Shown: positions 28,501-37,521, counted from the stretch's first letter. The stretch is 64,000 nucleotides of DNA from Leeuwenhoekiella nanhaiensis (GCF_002744755.1 NZ_KZ319291.1:124001-188000); one strand, 5' to 3'. The notes: generated by a model not told the origin, from the letters alone. Program-made: numbers and translations.

Positions 28501-28920
28501 GTCCAAATGAGCAATACGGGAGTGGAAGGCGAGTATGTTGCCGGGGTGCGCTACAAGGCCTGGCAGCCCTGGTCTGCCCTGCATCCTACGATAGGGGTAG
28601 ATACACCTTTGGTTTTTGATATTGTCGATCTGTGGAACGAGCGTTCGGTTGGCGGTTGTACCTATTTTGTTGCGCATCCGGGCGGAAGGTCTTACGAGAC
28701 GTATCCTATCAACAGTTTGGAAGCCGAATCGAGACGTATTAACCGTTTTTGGGAAATGGGTCATACCCAGGGAACGATAACGCATTCAGAATCAGAACCT
28801 AATCCAAAGTTAGTAGGGCGTACGCTCAAGACCAATACTGTGGAAAAAACCTTTGATTTTAAAGAGATACCTGTGAACCCGGAATTCCCACATTTATTAG
28901 ATTTACGAAAGAAATACTAA
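25567..28920 (+). CDS. Transglutaminase / DUF2126 putative amidoligase fusion
   Basis: This is a 1117-residue two-part protein. The N-terminal bacterial transglutaminase-like half (about 1-290) has an N-terminal beta domain and then the papain-like core: catalytic Cys in GSCRDFAWLL, His in DLHAWVEVYVPG and Asp in GLDSTSG. The C-terminal DUF2126 half (about 310-1100) begins RLTMGGEPTFVSVDD and includes PGVIEVNVHP, TGTGGGNHVTLGG and LGILELRGFDMPPHARMS. These fit the glutamine-synthetase-like amidoligase prediction made for this family. Transglutaminase-like domains of this type are thought to act as peptidases or isopeptidases. It heads a tight three-gene operon. Confidence 0.9.
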   Translation: MALKVVISHKTKYKYDKRISLSPHIFRLRPAPHSRTPIEAYSLKIKPENHFFNWQQDPFGNYLARVVFPEKTDELSIDVEILADLKTINPFDFFVEEAVEEFPFTYKESLKKELLPYLEVTDDGPLLQKFLKTVDTSKQKTIYFLIGINQHINQYLNYTVRMEPGVQTCEETLEKKLGSCRDFAWLLVQSLRHLGLAARFVSGYLVQLKSDEKALDGPSGPEEDFTDLHAWVEVYVPGAGWIGLDSTSGLLAGEGHIPLACTPSFESAAPVTGFSDPAETEFEFENSVTRIFESPRVTKPYTEDQWEAIDALGKKVEQELQDGDVRLTMGGEPTFVSVDDMESEQWNTEADGPEKRKLAEGLSNRLLHKFAPGGMFHHAQGKWYPGEPIPRWSIGIHWRKDGKPIWKDESLMASFTKEYDLPEGISKKFLQELAINLGVRLEYIMPAYEDVFYFMWEEGRLPVDVDPLDSDDTVTSVRNRLARILQQGLDKKIGHILPLANIQGKWVTSPWQFRRKHLFLIPGNSPIGLRLPLNSLIEEPDVPSQPITDPDLFDKRKPFGDYAEALEKRKASAKEKKGKIDYNADKKEKNPFARTALCAEVRDKKLYLFLPPLDNAETFLDLMASIEATAKQLNIPVLIEGYEPPRDYRLEVLKVTPDPGVIEVNVHPAKNWDELSKNTFTLYEEAKKSRLSTEKFMLDGKHTGTGGGNHVTLGGITPADSPLLRRPDLLRSLLTFWQHHPGLSYLFSGSFIGTTSQAPRIDEGRMENLYELEIAFSQIPEDEDVPFWLTDRLFRHLLTDITGNTHRAEFCIDKLYSPDSSSGRLGILELRGFDMPPHARMSLTQMLLVRTLVAWFWKEPYKHKLVRWGTRLHDKFLMEHYVKEDIKDVVTQLNAAGYPFKLDWFDPFFEFRFPLYGQVEVKGIQIELRSAIEPWNVLGEEMTGSGTSRYVDSSLERVQVKVTNFNQERYVVTCNGVKVQMSNTGVEGEYVAGVRYKAWQPWSALHPTIGVDTPLVFDIVDLWNERSVGGCTYFVAHPGGRSYETYPINSLEAESRRINRFWEMGHTQGTITHSESEPNPKLVGRTLKTNTVEKTFDFKEIPVNPEFPHLLDLRKKY

Positions 28921-28935
28921 GCTAGACCCCTAACT

Positions 28936-31497
28936 ATGACCGTTGCCACAAACACCTGGTTTACCCGGTATTTTACAGACAATACCTATGACGAGATGTT
29001 TTCTCCCGATCTTTCTGTGAAAGGAAACTGGAAAGAACTGCTTGAAAATTTCAAGCGCATAGGTATAGACGGTCTCAATCAGCGGCAGAATGATATTGAC
29101 TGGTTGCTTGAAGAAAACGGGGTAACCTACAACGTATATAACGATCCCAACGGACTCAACCGCCCGTGGAATCTTAATGTGATTCCTTTTTTACTGCACG
29201 CAGACGAGTGGCAGCAAATTGAAAAGGGATTGAAACAACGGGCAGAGCTGCTCAATCTGGTTTTAAAAGATATTTATGGCGAGCGGCGTCTCATCAAAGA
29301 AGGGGTGGTGCCGCACGAGGTGATCTATGGGCATCGTGGTTTTTTAAGGCAATGCGACAAAATTCAGTATAAACTCGACAAACATTTACTTTTGTACGCG
29401 GCCGATCTGGCTCGCGGAAGTGATGGCCGTATGTGGGTGGTAAACGACCGCTCCCAGGCACCGTCCGGTATGGGATATGCGCTTGAAAACCGCTCCACAA
29501 CAAACCGGGTTTTGTCTGATATATTTGTGGATATGAACGTCAGACGCCTGTCTGAATTCTTCAAAGAATTTAATGACCTCTTGGTTGAGGCTTCGCCCGA
29601 AAAGATTGAAAATCCGAACATCGTGATTCTTACGCCGGGATCGCATAACGAGACCTACTTTGAGCATGCGTATCTAGCTTCCTTTTTAGGGTATCCGTTG
29701 GTTCAGGGGAATGATCTGGTGGTGCGGGAAGGCAATCTGTATATGAAATCCCTGAAGGGCTTAAAACGGGTACACGTGGTACTGCGAAGGGTAGATGATA
29801 TTTTTACCGATCCTTTGGAGCTACGGGAAGATTCACATCTGGGTGTTGCCGGTTTGCTCGATGTGGTTCGCAGGCAAAATGTTGCTATTGTGAACCCCAT
29901 AGGCAGCGGAGTACTTGAAAACCCGGGATTGATTCCTTTTATGCCGGCTATTTGCAGATTTTTCCTGAATGAACCCTTAATGCTTCCGCAGATTGCTTCG
30001 TGGTGGTGCGGACAGGAAAAGGAAAAAAATTACGTGCTCGAAAATCTGCACAATTTGGTCATAAAACCCATAGATCGTACCAATAGGGAACATATACATT
30101 TTGGTTCGCTGATGTCTAAGGCAGAGCTCGAAAAGTTGAAAAACGAAATTCAACGCAAGCCCTATCATTTTGTAGCCCAGGAGCGCATCAGCTTTTCTAC
30201 GGCACCCAATTTTACTAAGGGAACTTTTGAGCCGCGCAATATGGTAGCGCGTACGTTCACCATTGCCGGTAAAAAAGGCTATAATGTGATGCCCGGCGGC
30301 CTCGTACGCGTTGCACCCGACCGTAATACCTTAAGGGTAAGCAATCAGCGTGGAGGTACGAGCAAGGATTTCTGGATTATTGACCCCGATCGGAGTGAGG
30401 AAACTCCAAATTTTAACTGGAACCGCCGCTCGGCGATTTCGGTAAGCGGTCTTGCCGATTTGCCAAGTCTTACGGCCGAAAACCTCTACTGGGCCGGTAG
30501 ATACGTGGGTCGAACCCTGGTTAACGCCCGCTTTTTACGGATGGTTTTAAAGCAAACCAGCGCTACTGAAACCATTCTTCAGGAAGAATGCTCGGTAAAA
30601 CTGAATATTCTTTACAAAGCTGTAACCCAGATGACCGGCACCTATCCCGGTTTTATGGAAAAACGGGAAGATGGTACCTATGCGATGAGTAATCCGTTAG
30701 AGGAGATTTTTGATGTCATTCTCAACCGGGAACGGGTAGGAAGTTTGGCGCATACGATGAGTATGTTTAGCAGCTCCTATTATTCCATTCGCAATTTGTG
30801 GAGCAGCGATATGTGGCGTGTTTTTGAAACCATTCAAAAACTATGGCGCAATCTGGAAAACGAAAAAGACCTCACGGTTACCAAGCTTATTAAAGGTCTT
30901 AACCAACTCATCACCCGTCTTATCGCTTTTATGGGGCTTATTGAGGAAAGTATTATGGTAGAGCAGGGTCTTTTGCTCTATTTTATAGGTTTACAGCTCG
31001 AACACAGCAGCCTTACCATCACCAAATGCCGGGCGCTTTTGGTAAATAAACAGGCCGGTCAAACCGAATATGAGATTCTCGAAGCTTTGCTTAGCAGTCA
31101 CGAAAGCCTGAATATATACCGCTACAGCTACCGCTCGTTTATCAGGGTAGAACCGGTGATTAACCTCATGTTGATGGATTTGAAATATCCACGCTCGCTT
31201 ACCTTTTTATTAGGTCGCTTGCAGAAGGATATCGCCAGGTTGCCGCATTCACAGCGATCTGATACGTTAACCCAATACGAGAAGAATGTTTTTGAGGCAT
31301 TCAGCAAGTTGCGTTTAGCAAGTTCAGAAGCTCTCGCGATGACTGCCAACCCCGAAAGTTATGTGCGTGAAGATCTGGATGACCTGCTCGAAGAGTTGAG
31401 CGAATTGTTGTTTCAAACTTCACAATCTATCACCAACACCTATTTCAATCATACCTATAAGCAGAGTCAGCTGGTAGATCAAAATTTTTCCATTTAA
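28936..31497 (+). CDS. Circularly permuted ATP-grasp / alpha-E (DUF403) fusion protein
   Basis: This is an 853-residue fusion. Residues about 60-500 match the circularly permuted type 2 ATP-grasp family (NVIPFLLHADEWQQIEKGL, then IVNPIGSGVLENPGLIPFMP), a predicted carboxylate-amine ligase. From about 515 (LTAENLYWAGRYVGRTLVNARF) to the end lies the all-helical alpha-E domain. In many bacteria the two parts are separate adjacent genes. ATP-grasp should form an amide or peptide bond; the alpha-E part is thought to be an accessory. It begins 15 bp after the first transglutaminase gene and its TAA shares one base with the next ATG. Confidence 0.91.
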   Translation: MTVATNTWFTRYFTDNTYDEMFSPDLSVKGNWKELLENFKRIGIDGLNQRQNDIDWLLEENGVTYNVYNDPNGLNRPWNLNVIPFLLHADEWQQIEKGLKQRAELLNLVLKDIYGERRLIKEGVVPHEVIYGHRGFLRQCDKIQYKLDKHLLLYAADLARGSDGRMWVVNDRSQAPSGMGYALENRSTTNRVLSDIFVDMNVRRLSEFFKEFNDLLVEASPEKIENPNIVILTPGSHNETYFEHAYLASFLGYPLVQGNDLVVREGNLYMKSLKGLKRVHVVLRRVDDIFTDPLELREDSHLGVAGLLDVVRRQNVAIVNPIGSGVLENPGLIPFMPAICRFFLNEPLMLPQIASWWCGQEKEKNYVLENLHNLVIKPIDRTNREHIHFGSLMSKAELEKLKNEIQRKPYHFVAQERISFSTAPNFTKGTFEPRNMVARTFTIAGKKGYNVMPGGLVRVAPDRNTLRVSNQRGGTSKDFWIIDPDRSEETPNFNWNRRSAISVSGLADLPSLTAENLYWAGRYVGRTLVNARFLRMVLKQTSATETILQEECSVKLNILYKAVTQMTGTYPGFMEKREDGTYAMSNPLEEIFDVILNRERVGSLAHTMSMFSSSYYSIRNLWSSDMWRVFETIQKLWRNLENEKDLTVTKLIKGLNQLITRLIAFMGLIEESIMVEQGLLLYFIGLQLEHSSLTITKCRALLVNKQAGQTEYEILEALLSSHESLNIYRYSYRSFIRVEPVINLMLMDLKYPRSLTFLLGRLQKDIARLPHSQRSDTLTQYEKNVFEAFSKLRLASSEALAMTANPESYVREDLDDLLEELSELLFQTSQSITNTYFNHTYKQSQLVDQNFSI

Positions 31498-32387
31498 TGT
31501 TATACGCTGTCTCGCATACCACGACCTATAATTACGATGCACCGGTAAGTTACTGCCACAATATCGCGGTACTCAAACCCCGAAAATCACCGGGTCAGGA
31601 ACTGCTGGAATATAAAATGCAAATCAGTCCCGAAGCTGATGAAATTTCAGAGCGGGTAGATTTCTTCGGAAATTATATCACCCGTTTTTCGATACAAAAA
31701 GAGCATAAGCAGCTTAAGGTTACCACGGTGAGTAAGCTCAACCGGGATTATGAATCGCATCGGGCATCCTTTCGCACCGAAGCCTGTACAGGAATCACGC
31801 TGGAGCAGGCGCGTAAAACCCTTCAAAAAACGGAAGCCGATGTTCTGGAAGCCAAACAATTTGTGCTGGAGTCTATTTTTATAAGGCATTGGGGCGAAAA
31901 CATACGGGAATATGCTAATAAGAGTTTTACACCCGGGCGTTCGGTTTTTGAAGCGGCAGAAGAATTGATGCAACGTATTTATGTGGATTTTGATTTCGTA
32001 TCGGGTTTTACCAGTGTTTCCACACCCATAAATGAAGTGATGGAAGAGCGTAAGGGCGTGTGTCAGGATTTTGCTCAGATTGCTATTGCCTGCATTCGGT
32101 CTATAGGATTACCGGCGCGGTACATCAGCGGGTATATCGAAACTTTACCACCTCCCGGAAGAGAAAAGCTGGTAGGGGCAGATGCCAGTCACGCCTGGTT
32201 CTCCATCTTTATTCCCGGTTTTGGCTGGGTAGATTTTGATCCCACTAACAATCAGATTCCCGGTAATCAGCATTTGGTAACCGGCTGGGGACGGGACTAT
32301 TATGATGTCCCGCCGTTGAAAGGAGTGGTTTACGGCAGCGGAAGAAGCAAACTCAACGTTGAGGTTGATATCGCCCGAATATCTTAG
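31497..32387 (+). CDS. Transglutaminase-family protein (putative peptidase)
   Basis: This is a 296-residue bacterial transglutaminase-like protein. It has an N-terminal beta domain (YAVSHTTTYNYDAPVSYCHN), then the papain-like core with Cys in GVCQDFAQIAI, His in DASHAWFSIFIPG and Asp in VDFDPTNNQ. It has no signal peptide, so it should act in the cytoplasm alongside the two ligase fusions encoded upstream. A role in cutting or transferring the peptide linkage they form is an inference from the conserved operon type. It converges on the GNAT gene with a 16-bp gap. Confidence 0.91.
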   Translation: MLYAVSHTTTYNYDAPVSYCHNIAVLKPRKSPGQELLEYKMQISPEADEISERVDFFGNYITRFSIQKEHKQLKVTTVSKLNRDYESHRASFRTEACTGITLEQARKTLQKTEADVLEAKQFVLESIFIRHWGENIREYANKSFTPGRSVFEAAEELMQRIYVDFDFVSGFTSVSTPINEVMEERKGVCQDFAQIAIACIRSIGLPARYISGYIETLPPPGREKLVGADASHAWFSIFIPGFGWVDFDPTNNQIPGNQHLVTGWGRDYYDVPPLKGVVYGSGRSKLNVEVDIARIS

Positions 32388-32403
32388 AGCCTTTTCCCTT
32401 TTA

Positions 32404-32862
32404 TTATTGCGGCCCCAGGTATTTTAAAAAGCACATACTGCCCCCAATGCCGCTGTATTGCCCGTAGTTGGGGATGATGTCGTATTTACGTCTCTTGTAA
32501 AGCGCAATTGCTGGAGGCTGAAAAATTCCCGTTTCCAGAATGCATTTGGTGTAGCCTATCTCGTGAGCCCAGTTTTCTAAGGCTTCCAGAATGGCGCTGG
32601 CATAGCCTTTTTTACGATGAATGGGCTTGGTATACATACGTTTGATTTCAACACTCTTAGGGCCGTACTCCCGGAAAGCTCCACAGGCAACGGCAAGGCC
32701 GCCGTCGTAGGCTACGATCACGTTTTTTACACGGTCAAGGGAGTTGAACTGATTGTAAAACTCATGATCGTCACCATCTGTAAGTTTCAATGTTTCGTCT
32801 AGTTCTTTTACCATTTTCAAGAAATCCGGATTCTTTGAATCGGTACGTACAAGATTTAGCAT
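32404..32862 (-). CDS. GNAT-family N-acetyltransferase
   Basis: This is a 152-residue GCN5-related acetyltransferase. The acetyl-CoA pyrophosphate-binding segment is RKKGYASAILEALENWA, near residues 84-100, preceded by the strand VEIKRMYTKP. The C-terminal strand follows ETGIFQPPAIALYKRRKY. It resembles small housekeeping GNAT proteins that acetylate amines or amino acids. The substrate is not predictable. Confidence 0.88.
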   Translation of the reverse strand: MLNLVRTDSKNPDFLKMVKELDETLKLTDGDDHEFYNQFNSLDRVKNVIVAYDGGLAVACGAFREYGPKSVEIKRMYTKPIHRKKGYASAILEALENWAHEIGYTKCILETGIFQPPAIALYKRRKYDIIPNYGQYSGIGGSMCFLKYLGPQ

Positions 32863-33164
32863 GTATGGGGTCTTTAGTTGATTAGCATACTGGCGTACAG
32901 ATTAAGCTGTACACTAAGACAGTATTAATGATTTAAAAAATTAAATGGCTAAATGATTGCGCTTGTGACAATAAGCACTGTTAAATTTAGTTAATTTTTG
33001 ATAACTTAAAAGGTTTATTGAAGTTTTTCCGGAAGGAATTTTGGCACGTACAGGAAGTATTTGCCAGGATGATTAGTTATGGTCTGATAATCAATTTATT
33101 AGATTAAAAAAAGTTATAAAGTGTAAGCGAAAAAACGGAAGCTTGATTGTCAAAATCTCGTAAA
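32863..33164. other. AT-rich gap without a gene
   Basis: These 302 bases have stops in all frames at short intervals and hold no convincing gene. The left part must contain the promoter of the GNAT gene. The right part contains most of an inverted repeat that acts as a terminator for the small gene ending at 33165. Nothing else is seen. Confidence 0.6.
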
Positions 33165-33172
33165 TCAAGCTT
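33139..33172 (-). terminator. Terminator of the small 90-residue gene
   Basis: AAGCTTGATT at 33139-33148 pairs perfectly with AATCAAGCTT at 33163-33172 across a 14-base loop. On the minus strand the stem is followed by a short GC pair and a T-run. It overlaps the stop codon of the 33165-33437 gene. Confidence 0.7.
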
Positions 33173-33437
33173 GTGAAGTCTTCAGGCTATCTGCTGAACT
33201 TGTTGTCAATGCAAATGGATCTGGAAGTATTTTTTTCTCGCCAATCGCTAATCCAAGCCTCTCGATTTCTTTCTGAATTTTCTGGAAAACCTTGGGTCCT
33301 GTAAATTCTACAAAAAGAATTCTTTTTTTGAGGTTGCAATCCAGTATTCGTACTTCCATAATGCGGTTCAGGCAACGTACGAGTGCCTCCTGCTGAAATG
33401 AATTTTTAGCTTCCGTTAGTTGTAATTGCGCTCTCAT
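33165..33437 (-). CDS. Small protein, possible HMA-like fold
   Basis: This is a 90-residue predicted protein that I do not recognise with certainty. The middle part (MEVRILDCNLKKRILFVEF, then PKVFQKIQKEIERLGL) follows the strand-strand-helix rhythm of heavy-metal-associated domains. The CxxC metal motif is missing, however, so metal binding is not supported. It has no signal peptide or membrane helix. A clear terminator at its 3' end argues that it is a real transcription unit. Confidence 0.5.
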   Translation of the reverse strand: MRAQLQLTEAKNSFQQEALVRCLNRIMEVRILDCNLKKRILFVEFTGPKVFQKIQKEIERLGLAIGEKKILPDPFALTTSSADSLKTSQA

Positions 33438-33869
33438 GATTATCCCGGTTTTAGAGTTTAGCAGAAACTTTAAGTTGTGTAGGGGAGTTCTTTATAACGG
33501 CTTAGCTACTTATTTCACTAGGGTTACAACGTTAAAGTTACTTCAAAAAGTAATTGATAATGAATACTTTATGGAAATTTTTTCGCTAAATCGGTTTAGG
33601 CAAAGCGCTTATTTTATTCAAAAACACAAAGCTTCTTTGAAGGAAGCGTGGCATTTGGCACTCTAGATTAGCTCTGAATACTGTTTTGTTATCTGATAAT
33701 CAGTTTTTTAATGTGCTCATTTCGGCTTTAAGGAAACTTGGTAATTCAGTTTTAAAAGCTTTGTTTTTTGGCGTACAACTTTAGTCACCGCAAGCCGCTT
33801 CAGCTCTTCTTTTAAATAAAAAAGCACCCAGATGGGTGCTTTTTCAGACAATTAATTCGATTTTGTTGC
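33438..33869. other. Gap between small gene and xylA
   Basis: These 432 bases contain the promoter side of the small 90-residue gene, AT-rich sequence without a convincing gene, and the terminator of xylA at the right end. A 31-codon frame on the plus strand at 33571-33666 is too weak to call. Confidence 0.5.
33819..33844. terminator. Terminator after xylA
   Basis: An 11-bp stem (33819-33829 with 33834-33844) encloses a four-base loop, with A and T runs on either side. It stands 25 bases beyond the xylA stop on the minus strand. Confidence 0.88.
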
Positions 33870-35180
33870 TTAGAACGCGTTGGCAATAATCTGCTCAAAC
33901 AACTCCTGCTTACCACTATACTGTTTTGGCTCGCCGGTTTGCTTCCCGATTTCGCTCAGTTGCTCTAGAGTAAGTTCTCCTTTTTCAAATTTGGCACCAT
34001 TACCACCGTCAAAAGACTCGTAGCGTGTTTTACGCAATTCGCTGTATTTGGTATTCTGAAGAATGTGATCTGCTGCGATAAGTCCGCGTGCAAATACATC
34101 CATTCCGGAAATATGCGCGATAAATTTATCTTCTAGGTCGGTAGAGTTGCGACGTACTTTAGCATCAAAGTTTACACCACCCCCTTGAATACCACCACCT
34201 TCTAGAATGATAAGCATGGCCTGGGTGATTTCGTAAATATCAATAGGGAACTGGTCTGTATCCCAACCGTTTTGGTAGTCCCCACGGTTTGCATCTATAC
34301 TTCCCAGCATACCGTTATCTACAGCAACCTGCAATTCGTGTTCAAACGTATGAAGGGCAAGCGTAGCGTGATTTACTTCCAGATTCAGTTTAAAATCATC
34401 CTGTAAACCGTATTTATTGATGAACCCTAAGGTTGTAGCTGCGTCAAAATCATACTGATGTTTGCTAGGCTCCATCGGTTTAGGCTCGATCAGGAAGTTT
34501 CCTTTAAAACCTTCCTTGCGTGCATAGTCTTTTACCATAGTAAGGAAACGCCCCATATGGTCGAGCTCGCGCTTCATATCGGTATTCAACAGGCTCATAT
34601 ACCCTTCGCGACCTCCCCAGAACACGTAGTTCTCACCACCTAAAGCGATGGTGGCATCTACGGCAATTTTTAGCTGAGCGCCGGCGTAGGCAACCACGTC
34701 AAAATTAGGATTGGTAGAAGCGCCGTTCATATAGCGTGGGTTGCTAAACAGGTTTGTAGTACCCCAAAGCAATTTGATTCCGCTTTCTTTTTGCTTCATT
34801 TGTGCGTACTCCACCATTTGGTGCATACGTTTCTCATACTCGTTTAATGAAGGAGATTCATCTACCACATCAACATCGTGAAAACAGTAGTAAGGCAGAT
34901 CCATTTTGGTCATAAACTCAAAAGCAGCATCCATCTTATCTTTTGCACGTCCTACCGGATCAGGATTTTTATCCCATTCAAAGGTTTCGGTAGGTGCACC
35001 AAACGGGTCTCCCCCTTTATTATTTAGCGTGTGCCAGTAAGCCATCGCAAAGCGAAAATGCTCTTTCATGGTTTTTCCGGCAACCACTCTATCTGCTTCA
35101 TAGTATTTAAAAGCTAATGGGTTGTCACTGCCTTTTCCTTCAAATTTGATTTTATCAATGTTCTTAAAATAGGTACTCAT
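33870..35180 (-). CDS. xylA: Xylose isomerase
   Basis: This is a 436-residue enzyme interconverting D-xylose and D-xylulose in the cytoplasm. The active-site and metal-binding segments of class II xylose isomerases are present: [11 protein letters not shown] (catalytic His), [37 protein letters not shown] and GSIDANRGD. Length is normal. It is the second gene of a two-gene operon with xylB (10-bp gap) and is probably controlled by the palindrome at 36718-36740. Confidence 0.97.
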   Translation of the reverse strand: MSTYFKNIDKIKFEGKGSDNPLAFKYYEADRVVAGKTMKEHFRFAMAYWHTLNNKGGDPFGAPTETFEWDKNPDPVGRAKDKMDAAFEFMTKMDLPYYCFHDVDVVDESPSLNEYEKRMHQMVEYAQMKQKESGIKLLWGTTNLFSNPRYMNGASTNPNFDVVAYAGAQLKIAVDATIALGGENYVFWGGREGYMSLLNTDMKRELDHMGRFLTMVKDYARKEGFKGNFLIEPKPMEPSKHQYDFDAATTLGFINKYGLQDDFKLNLEVNHATLALHTFEHELQVAVDNGMLGSIDANRGDYQNGWDTDQFPIDIYEITQAMLIILEGGGIQGGGVNFDAKVRRNSTDLEDKFIAHISGMDVFARGLIAADHILQNTKYSELRKTRYESFDGGNGAKFEKGELTLEQLSEIGKQTGEPKQYSGKQELFEQIIANAF

Positions 35181-35190
35181 AGTTTTTGAA

Positions 35191-36681
35191 TTACTCGTTT
35201 ATTTTTATGTTGTTTTTCCAGGTTTGATACCAGTCTGAATAGATTTTGCCCTGGTCCTTTTGAGGCTCCTGAGTACTTATCAGACTCAGACCCTCATTGG
35301 CTTCGTTAAGTGTTTTATAATGCCCAAAACCGTATGCGGCTCCTCGTGCGGCTCCTTCAGCCCCATTGGTTTCATACAATTCGAGCGTGGTTTGCGTGGT
35401 GTTGACAAAAATCTCGCGAAACACCGGACTTAAAAATAAGTTGGCGTGCGTGGCCTTTACGCGTTGACCTCCGGCACCAATTTTTTGCATGATTTCGAAA
35501 CCGTAATTCATAGCAAATACAATTCCTTCGCAAGCGGCACGAACCAGATGCGAGGTTTCGTGGCGGTTAAAGTTTAAGTTCTGTAAACCACTGGTGGCAT
35601 CTTTATTATTGAAAATGCGTTCTACACCATTTCCAAAAGGGTAAAAACGCAAGCCATCGCTGCCGGCTTTTACTTTTGAAGCCTGCTCGTTCAAGAATTC
35701 GTAGGAAACCAGATCTTTAGAACCGGCTGAAACGGTTTTTCTAAGCCATTGATATAGAATTCCTGAGCCGTTAATACACAGTAAAACGCCGTTACGCTTC
35801 TGTTGCTCTTCATTATTGACATGTAAAAACGTATTCACACGATTTTCAGGATCAAACGAATCCTGATCGGTCACCGAATAAATTACGGCTGAAGTTCCTG
35901 CTGTGGTAGCTATTTCGCCGGGTTCGTTAACATTTAATGACAAGGCATTATTAGGTTGGTCGCCGGCACGGTAGGTTATTTTGACATCTTTAGAAAGTCC
36001 CAGTTCGGCTGCAATTTCAGACGAAATTTCGGCCTGATGCCCAAAATTGGAAACAACTTCAGGAATCAGAGATTCGGGTAGTCCCATAGCTTCCAGAACA
36101 TCTGTTGCCAGAGTTCCTTTTTTGAAATTCCACAATGCTCCTTCAGAAAGGCCTGATTTACTGGTTTGGGCTACGCCCGAAAACTTCGCGGCGAGATAAT
36201 CTCCCGGAAGCATCATATAAGCTGCCTTTTCAAAAAGTTGCGGCTCATGTTGCTGCACCCATTTTAACTTGGAAGCTGTAAAATTTCCGGGACTTCCCAA
36301 AATGCGGGAATGGAAAAAGGCACTGCCTTTATCCTGATAAATATCGCGTCCAATGCTTGCTGCACGACTGTCGCACCAGATAATGGAGGGTCTCAAAACC
36401 TTTAAATTTTTATCGGTAAGTACGAGTCCGTGCATTTGATACGAGATGCCAATAGCTCTAATCTGATCAACAGCAACACCCTGAGCCTTTAGTTTTTTAA
36501 TTCCGTCGCAGGTGTATTGCCACCAGCTTTCCGGGTCTTGCTCTGCCCAACCGGCCTGCGCGGCGTGCATCTGCATTTCGCGATCGGGTACGGTAATATG
36601 AGCGATACCTTTTCCGGTATTACCGTCTAAAACAGCAAGTTTAATGGAAGAACTACCCAGGTCAATTCCTAAAAAATACAT
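35191..36681 (-). CDS. xylB: Xylulokinase
   Basis: This is a 496-residue FGGY-family sugar kinase that phosphorylates D-xylulose to D-xylulose-5-phosphate for the pentose phosphate pathway. The N-terminal phosphate-binding loop [15 protein letters not shown] and the segment YQMHGLVL near residue 82 are typical. [12 protein letters not shown] and the second FGGY signature region [16 protein letters not shown] follow. It is placed directly upstream of xylA. The gene's promoter lies in the 120-bp gap shared with the divergent Nudix regulator. Confidence 0.94.
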   Translation of the reverse strand: MYFLGIDLGSSSIKLAVLDGNTGKGIAHITVPDREMQMHAAQAGWAEQDPESWWQYTCDGIKKLKAQGVAVDQIRAIGISYQMHGLVLTDKNLKVLRPSIIWCDSRAASIGRDIYQDKGSAFFHSRILGSPGNFTASKLKWVQQHEPQLFEKAAYMMLPGDYLAAKFSGVAQTSKSGLSEGALWNFKKGTLATDVLEAMGLPESLIPEVVSNFGHQAEISSEIAAELGLSKDVKITYRAGDQPNNALSLNVNEPGEIATTAGTSAVIYSVTDQDSFDPENRVNTFLHVNNEEQQKRNGVLLCINGSGILYQWLRKTVSAGSKDLVSYEFLNEQASKVKAGSDGLRFYPFGNGVERIFNNKDATSGLQNLNFNRHETSHLVRAACEGIVFAMNYGFEIMQKIGAGGQRVKATHANLFLSPVFREIFVNTTQTTLELYETNGAEGAARGAAYGFGHYKTLNEANEGLSLISTQEPQKDQGKIYSDWYQTWKNNIKINE

Positions 36682-36717
36682 AGGATCTTTTTTTGAATGA
36701 ATTCAGTTTTTAATACT

Positions 36718-36740
36718 CTTATAGTATATTTGACTACAAG
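36718..36740. promoter_or_regulatory. Palindromic operator in the xylB-regulator intergenic region
   Basis: The half-sites CTTATAGT and ACTACAAG flank a 7-base spacer and form an inverted repeat with one mismatch. A near-identical site lies at 37604-37626 before the GH43 gene. The most likely binder is the Nudix-type regulator encoded next to it. A TAnnTTTG box (36725-36732) lies inside the site, so binding would block the promoter. Confidence 0.75.
36725..36732 (+). promoter_or_regulatory. Candidate -7 box of the Nudix regulator gene
   Basis: TATATTTG fits the Bacteroidota -7 consensus TAnnTTTG and lies about 70 bases before the regulator ATG, within the operator. No convincing -33 element was identified. 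Confidence 0.4.
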
Positions 36741-36801
36741 TATACGGATAAAAATCTAAAACTGGTCAATTTTTTATACTTTAGCTGTACATTTTTAACC
36801 T

Positions 36802-37521
36802 ATGGAGCACCAATCTACCTCAATGCAAATTCCCGAAGCAGAAAAGTCAGTGATTTTAGACAGTATCACCATTGACTGCGTGATTTTTGGTTTTAAAAAT
36901 GAAGAGCTTGAGGTTCTTTTGGTAAAACACAAAGAGGGGATTAGTAAAGACAAATGGGGTTTACCCGGAGGTTGGATCTATGAAAATGAAGGTATTGATG
37001 ATGCCGCAAACCGCCTCCTTCTTGAACTTACCGGGATTAAAGATGTTTATCTGGAACAGTTACGGGCATTTGGTGCACCCGATCGTTTTCCACTTTCGCG
37101 CGTAATTACCGTAGGCTATTATGCGCTAATTAAAGAAGAAGATTACGATTTGAAAGCAGGTTATACGGCTGCTGAGGTAGCCTGGTTTAAAGTCTCTGAA
37201 GTCAAAGATCTGATTTACGATCACCAGCAGATTCTGGAAATAGGTCAAAAACGCCTGCGCAGACGCATCAAACAAGAGCCTATTGGTTTCAATTTACTGC
37301 CTGAAAAATTTACCTTATTGCAATTGATGCATTTGTACGAACAGATTTTGGGTTATGAAATGGATAAGCCCAACTTCAGGCGTAAAATTCTTAAAATGGA
37401 TTTGCTTACTCCATTGGCCGAAAAGCAAAAGGACGTTTCGCACCGCGCTGCGAAGCTCTATCGCTTCAATCCGGAAACCTACAAGAAGCTGTTGGAGAAA
37501 GGTTTCAACTTCGAATTTTAA
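36802..37521 (+). CDS. Nudix-related (NrtR-like) transcriptional regulator of xylose genes
   Basis: This is a 239-residue regulator with an N-terminal Nudix fold (about 17-150) and a C-terminal winged-helix DNA-binding part (about 155-239; FTLLQLMHLYEQILG, then NFRRKILKMDLL). The Nudix box G-x5-E-x7-RE-U-xEE-x-GU is degraded: here it reads GWIYENEGIDDAANR followed by LLLELTG, with two of the metal-binding Glu replaced by Leu. That fits a sensor that binds, rather than hydrolyses, its ligand, as in the AraR/XylR-type regulators of Bacteroidota. It is divergent from xylBA and followed by a GH43 gene. Two matching operators support a xylose-responsive role. Confidence 0.88.
   Translation: MEHQSTSMQIPEAEKSVILDSITIDCVIFGFKNEELEVLLVKHKEGISKDKWGLPGGWIYENEGIDDAANRLLLELTGIKDVYLEQLRAFGAPDRFPLSRVITVGYYALIKEEDYDLKAGYTAAEVAWFKVSEVKDLIYDHQQILEIGQKRLRRRIKQEPIGFNLLPEKFTLLQLMHLYEQILGYEMDKPNFRRKILKMDLLTPLAEKQKDVSHRAAKLYRFNPETYKKLLEKGFNFEF

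Noticed and set aside
33571-33666. Short plus-strand frame of 31 codons ending EAWHLAL
   Set aside because: It has a plausible small-protein look but no promoter, no strong terminator and no recognisable family. Its longer form overlaps the start of the opposite-strand gene.
33083-33705. Repeated TCTGATAATCA sequences on either side of the small gene
   Set aside because: Two short AT-rich matches about 600 bases apart are within chance for this composition and have no further structure.
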